Part shown: positions 9,341-13,368 of the stretch, piece by piece
How positions within the stretch are numbered: the stretch's first letter is position 1
Layout of the letters: each line of letters opens with the position of its first letter
NCBI GenBank assembly: GCA_029747585.1
Contig: JAPEVF010001143.1
Location: forward strand, 1-13,368
Source of the DNA: Pleurotus djamor
Taxonomy: Eukaryota > Basidiomycota > Agaricomycetes > Agaricales > Pleurotaceae
Length of the DNA: 13,368 nt
Direction of reading: 5' to 3'
Program-made: the position numbers and the translations under genes
The notes under the pieces: generated by a model
What the model was told of the DNA's origin: nothing
Databases searched by the model: none
Seen by the model: only the letters and a program-made list of their open reading frames with translations

Positions 9341-10507
9341 TCACTCTTCACGGTGGCTGCGCCTGCGGACACGAAGTTCGTCATTTTCTTCTCCGCCCTC
9401 CTCATCGACAGCGCGCTTTCGTTTGAGGTCGGTGGTAGCCGGGGTATAGATAGAGGGGGTGGTCTTGATTTGACAAATAGAGAGATGCGCAGCATCGCCA
9501 GTGACGGGATAGGGTTGACCTTGGTTGATCCTGATCGTCTCGGGAGTGAGGACATGGTCGGCGATGGACGATCCCTGCCCTCTGTTAACTTGAGTGCCTG
9601 ATGCGGAGGGTATAGCCTGATCGACATCAGGATTCTCAGCGACCTTTACCACCAGGCGGCGAGCGGCGGTAGTCTTCTGTGAGCTTGAATAGGTGCGAAT
9701 CTGGCCGCTGCTCGCTAAGGTCGCCGTCCACACTTTTTGAGTAACCAAAGTTCGAGTGTCATCGAGGCAATCGGGTTCATCATCCTTGTCATTGTCATCT
9801 TCGTCATCAGATTCGGAGCAGTCGCTCGAATCGTCGTCGTCGTCGCCGTCGTATTCATGATCTGAGATCAAGGCAATAAAGTCGGACGAAGCCGTTTCTC
9901 CGTCGATTTCACCGTCAAGGGAATTTGCCTGATCCTCTTCTTCGTCCTCTCCTTCGTCCTCCTCTTCGTCCTCCAATTCCTCAGAGTGCGAGCAATCACT
10001 TCTAGAATGTTTGTTACTATGTCGTAATCCATGGGTGATACGGTTCGAGAGGCGAGGACGGGAAGTGGCGCAACCGTCCTTGTTGATGCGTCGGTTCTGA
10101 GCAGCCCTGCTGAGTGCTATATACTTGAGGGAGTCGTCGCTATATCTGTTTGAAAGGGCCGGGATCGATCGTTTGGGCCGTTTAACGGGTGGTGAGTTTC
10201 CTTTTGGCACGCCAATGTGGCTGGCTTCCAGGAGAGAAGCGCTAGCTTGGATATTCATCTTGGACGCGCTGCCAGAGGAGTTGGCTTCTTCCTCGCATTG
10301 CTGGGTGGAACAAAGAAGAACTGGGTTTATGACTGGAGGAGACCTGGCTTCGGGACCAGAGGACATGGGAGGATTTTGAACCCAGTCAGAAGTGGCCCTC
10401 CCAAGAACGTGGATTCGAGGCGCAATCGACCTCCATGGTGAGCAAGGTAACACTGGGGGAAGGCCCTCTCGTTCACCCAGGAACTCGTCCTCCGGCAAAG
10501 TGGGCAT
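9341..10507 (-). CDS. Acidic, probably nuclear protein of unknown function
   Basis: A single open frame gives 388 residues from the Met at 10507; it could start as far up as 10696 (451 residues). No enzyme domain is recognised. Two very acidic tracts stand out, about residues 176–192 (Glu-rich) and 216–250 (Asp-rich with Ser). They are flanked by basic clusters that look like nuclear localisation signals: KRPKR (109–113), KRKR (362–365) and RVRRR (379–383). Ser/Pro stretches surround them, so most of the chain is probably disordered. Such a layout is common in histone chaperones and chromatin or nucleolar proteins, but that is only inference. The downstream start was preferred because the segment before it is Pro/His/Thr-rich and lies where promoter-like motifs occur. 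Missed introns are possible. Confidence 0.6.
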   Translation of the reverse strand: MPTLPEDEFLGEREGLPPVLPCSPWRSIAPRIHVLGRATSDWVQNPPMSSGPEARSPPVINPVLLCSTQQCEEEANSSGSASKMNIQASASLLEASHIGVPKGNSPPVKRPKRSIPALSNRYSDDSLKYIALSRAAQNRRINKDGCATSRPRLSNRITHGLRHSNKHSRSDCSHSEELEDEEEDEGEDEEEDQANSLDGEIDGETASSDFIALISDHEYDGDDDDDSSDCSESDDEDDNDKDDEPDCLDDTRTLVTQKVWTATLASSGQIRTYSSSQKTTAARRLVVKVAENPDVDQAIPSASGTQVNRGQGSSIADHVLTPETIRINQGQPYPVTGDAAHLSICQIKTTPSIYTPATTDLKRKRAVDEEGGEENDELRVRRRSHREE

Positions 10508-10661
10508 GTGTAGTGCGGAAACGAGAAGGTATCTTCGGGTTGGAGATGGTGGGGTAGAAGAGATAAATGCGTTGCGCGATAATGTGGTACGGTGTGGTGG
10601 TGGGAAGTGGGTAAAGGGAGAGATGATGGGATGTGGTCGATTGTGGTGTGGTTTAACAGCG

Positions 10662-10674
10662 CACGTGAACGCGT
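10662..10674. promoter_or_regulatory. E-box CACGTG next to an MCB-like ACGCGT
   Basis: CACGTG (10662–10667) and ACGCGT (10669–10674) sit side by side about 155 nt upstream of the chosen start of the minus-strand acidic-protein gene. In fungi the first is bound by bHLH factors and the second by MBF-type G1/S factors. The 10-mer GCGTTGCGCG occurs twice nearby. Both hexamers can occur by chance and would lie in coding sequence if the longer start at 10696 is right. Confidence 0.25.
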
Positions 10675-10696
10675 TGCGCGGTGGCCACTTGAACAT

Positions 10697-12076
10697 AAAA
10701 GGGTTTAACCACGATTAATTGCTTTGACTGCGACCATTGACCACAGGTTTCGTCTGAGGATTCCACTGCTTATGGAGTCTGAGAAAGCCTAGCGAAAGCC
10801 CGAGGCGGACCGATAGGTTGACTTGTCGCGGATCTCGAATATGGATCGTTCATGGAGGTCTTAGATAGCGCAACTGCGATGGTTGATTGATGCCCTTTTC
10901 TAGACGAAGGGAATCACTAAAAAGACGACAACACGTCTGGAGTAGTGTCCCCCGAGCAGCGGTGCTGTTAATAGGTATGAGGCAAGTCTCATCTACCTGG
11001 CACGAAACCCAGCTTTATACAGGATTCGTCCGTCAGATTTCCTTACTTAACGTTGGTAATAGTATACGTACCGATATCCTTCTCGTATCAGTCGACGAAT
11101 TTCTCCTTTCGTTAGGGAGCGAAAACCTGGATCAAATTCTTGGGACGTCAGTCCGGTGCTATCAATGGAAAGAACGAAGACCATGCCTGCCTAGTTCCTT
11201 CTCGAGCATTGGTTCGCTGAGCTCAAGAAGAGATCCGGAGACGACCTCCACGCTCTTCACCAGCCGTGGAGAGATATCCCTAACGTTCTTCGGTGCCATC
11301 TGCATGTCAATACGACTACCGTTATGTCCCGAGAAGAAGCTTTATTCTCCGCCGCGAGTCCAAGAGATGCTGGAAGAATTCGAGACCGCTGGTCAATCTT
11401 CCCGCCGTTTTAAGTTTCTACGGGGCTGAGGAGCGTAGATCGAAGCTCCAGAGCCGAAAGCTGAAGCCTTGAAGGCGCAGAGAGTTTGAATCTTGGAAGT
11501 TCGTACCCGTGGTATGTGACCCACAGCTGACTGATTTGAAGGAGGCAATTCCATTATTAGTTCAACTGCAGACTTGGGTCTCATAGGAGGAGAGCGTCGA
11601 TTGGAAAACATCCAAGAGGGATACCGCACCGGACTTGTCATAAACCGAACGCTCACGTGTGTGAGAGTAAGGGAAGGGGACTCTACACAGGCGTTAGGGG
11701 CCTTCTTGGTTTCGTGTGCCCTCGAGGGGTCGAGGCTCTTCCTTCGGATTCTCCACGGGCGGGTGTGATCTTGAATATGGATGAGGCGCAGATTTTAGTT
11801 AGGAAGAACCATACAGAGGTCTCTGTGAGTACACGTCCTACTGCCAAATCTTCTGGATTGATTGGCAACGCGATCATCGAACAGAACAGACTTTTCATTT
11901 CGCATTTTATGACAGATAGTCATCCAGGATTCCGAGCAAGGACAAAGCGTAGATAATTTGGCATGAATCACGAAATCGAGACCAGTAAACATTTTGAACG
12001 GACAAGAATCTGGAACAAGAAACCTGAAAGGCCAAATCAGAATGGTCCGTTTGAGTGATGCAATGGTCGATTGGAC
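10697..12076. other. Long region without a supported gene; broken coding-like stretches
   Basis: No gene can be supported here. Several plus-strand frames read like protein but do not join into one model. A 180-codon frame spans 10887–11429. A frame from about 11535 contains GLIGGERRLENIQEGYRTG. A frame at 11657–11956 contains VILNMDEAQILVRKN. None matches a family I know. Decayed gene remains or an unrecognised intron-rich gene are both possible. Confidence 0.25.
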
Positions 12077-12238
12077 ATGGACATGACACGTACTTTGAGT
12101 TGGGATTTAGAAGCACGAGTTTTCGCTTTTCTACATTACTTGCGACTACAAGTGATTCTTCCATGGAGTGCGTAGGATCTCTTGAAGATAGATCCGGAGC
12201 TATACAAGCAGATTCAAGGCGGAGTACACATCACTTAG
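12077..12238 (+). pseudogene. Coding-like fragment interrupted by one TAG
   Basis: From ATG 12077 the plus frame reads DLEARVFAFLHYLRLQVILPWSA, then TAG at 12173–12175, then DLLKIDPELYKQIQGGV to a second TAG at 12236–12238. The amino-acid make-up on both sides of the first stop looks like one amphipathic helical protein. The family is not recognised. It could be a relict or chance; no intron that removes the stop was found, since the available GT and AG are too close. Confidence 0.2.
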
Positions 12239-12472
12239 AGGGGGAGTGAAGCGATGGACTTGGGCGAACTGGTAAATATTCTAGCGATGGCGTCAAATGG
12301 ACACTTATTGGATGTGACGACAGCAAGGAAGCATGGAATGCGAAGCAAGTTTGACGCTACAAGATTTTCCGTGCGGCACCGTTGTCAACAGATGCGCGGT
12401 GTGGATGGGGTACGTATGGTAGAACAGAAATACGAACATGGGTGAATTTATTACATACAGCACGTAGGCAAA

Positions 12473-12916
12473 CTAAACATCGTACGCATAATCACTGGGA
12501 GAGAAGTACTTCCAGTCATCATGATACTCGAGATGCACATACTCGCAAACTCGTGTGTTTCCCCAATCCACATTATTCATCCCAAAACTCCCACTCTGAA
12601 ACTGGTTAACGAAGTCACGAGTGACGACGCTCCGAACGATTTGTACCGTTTGTATATTCCGTGATTCCAGTAGCGCGGAAAGCGGTTTTGAGTCGGTCGA
12701 TAGGGCGAACCTATAATCTTTCTCTCCATCTCCGAAAACGTAGCCTGAGAGGATGAGGGTGTCTAGCTTGGGAAGTACCAGTCCTAGTTCTAGGTCCATG
12801 ACGTCGCCTGCATCACCATGTGCCAGTGAAGGCGGTGAGGAAGGGTACTTAGTTTGTACCAACACGAATGTAGATTGCTTCAGGCGTCGGACGTTGGAAG
12901 GGTTCGTCGCACACGC
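12473..12916 (-). CDS. Terminal exon resembling the C-terminal part of an F-box/leucine-rich protein (partial)
   Basis: The minus strand is open for 148 codons from a possible acceptor (TAG just above 12916) to the TAG at 12473–12475. It reads NVRRLKQSTFVLVQTKYPSS, then VLPKLDTLILSGY, a typical strand–loop of leucine-rich segments in fungal F-box proteins, then KPLSALLESRNIQTVQIV and an acidic/aromatic end (HLEYHDDWKYFSP). No start codon suits the beginning, so it is most likely a last exon whose upstream exons lie at higher coordinates. No F-box was found in the remaining 450 bases, so the N-terminus may be outside the window or lost. Assignment rests on general resemblance. Confidence 0.4.
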   Translation of the reverse strand, partial: ACATNPSNVRRLKQSTFVLVQTKYPSSPPSLAHGDAGDVMDLELGLVLPKLDTLILSGYVFGDGEKDYRFALSTDSKPLSALLESRNIQTVQIVRSVVTRDFVNQFQSGSFGMNNVDWGNTRVCEYVHLEYHDDWKYFSPSDYAYDV

Positions 12917-13368
12917 CTACTATGTGAGCGAATGTTGATCATCAATCATCTCGCATATCGACGAGAGCAAATGAAGCCAAAACCTGATCATGTCAGCGGG
13001 TTGTCAGACAAAACCACGAAGATAAGTATGGTTGATGTGGAAGAACGTAAAATATGACACTACGAACGAAACGCAGCGCTGTCCAAAGTAACAAAGGTGT
13101 AGAGTAATCTGAACCGCGAACAAGGAGTACTTTTCTGCCAGTGAAGCGAACATCAGGAACGTCGAATAGACACGGAGGAGCGAAGCGCCGAAGATAACAT
13201 CAACAACATTAGTCCAACAGGGAATTATACCAAAAAACAGTCCCAAGAAAGCGAAACACCTAAATATCATCAACTTCTTGTCCTCCATCCGGAGGATCCT
13301 CCTGCAAGAGATAACGCGTCTTGTATCATGTTCAAAGAACAAAGACGGCGCCCATAGCAGCACCGACA
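12917..13368. other. Unresolved right end
   Basis: Two overlapping minus frames are long here. One, 13004–13363, is hydrophobic. The other runs from about 13200 to about 13000 and contains RFTGRKVLLVRGSDYSTPLL. Neither is recognised and neither joins the exon at 12473–12916 in frame by an obvious intron. They may be upstream exons of that gene or chance. Confidence 0.2.

Noticed and set aside
9836..9855. CGT trinucleotide run as a free microsatellite
   Set aside because: It encodes the poly-Asp part of the acidic protein on the minus strand, so it is explained by coding.
13288..13302. Minus-strand GGSSG coding resembling the P-loop of the Crinkler-like genes
   Set aside because: It comes from a palindrome (GGAGGATCCTCC), lacks the following Gly-Lys, and a stop follows within a few codons.
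13004..13363. Hydrophobic 119-codon minus frame as a membrane protein
   Set aside because: It has no clear ATG start or family motif, and another frame of the same strand looks equally protein-like.

Overview
The window reads as a stretch of a filamentous basidiomycete genome, probably a mushroom-forming Agaricomycete. The reasons are very short GT–AG introns (44–80 nt) that break nearly every gene, a family 71 alpha-1,3-glucanase, an F-box gene of fungal type, and Crinkler/RHS-like NTPase genes of a kind common in these fungi. No rRNA, tRNA, CRISPR array or intact transposon was recognised. All gene models were spliced by eye from the sequence, without transcripts.

Left part (1–3462): two related Crinkler/RHS-like genes lie head to head, one on the minus strand (154–1122) and one on the plus strand (1876–3462), about 750 bp apart. 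They align through the N-terminal domain and the P-loop NTPase. They share two introns at the same place and phase, one of which cuts the P-loop glycine codon. Both look decayed. The plus copy has lost the Walker B segment and changes frame; the minus copy has Ala where the Walker B acid is expected and stops before the C-terminal nuclease-like domain.

Middle part (3834–9016), all on the plus strand: an F-box gene with three exons, a Rab7-like small GTPase with a serine/threonine/proline-rich insert of about 180 residues, and a secreted GH71 alpha-1,3-glucanase with six exons. In the GH71 gene the single N at 7337 is exactly the one extra base that breaks the frame, and the last intron appears to be of GC–AG type. 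These are ordinary cellular functions (ubiquitin-ligase adaptor, vesicle traffic, cell-wall glucan breakdown) with no obvious operon-like link.

Right part (9341–13368): a minus-strand gene for a very acidic, probably nuclear, unknown protein converges on the GH71 gene. Beyond it is about 1.8 kb with only broken coding-like stretches, then a minus-strand terminal exon that resembles the C-terminal part of an F-box/leucine-rich protein. The last 450 bases are unresolved.
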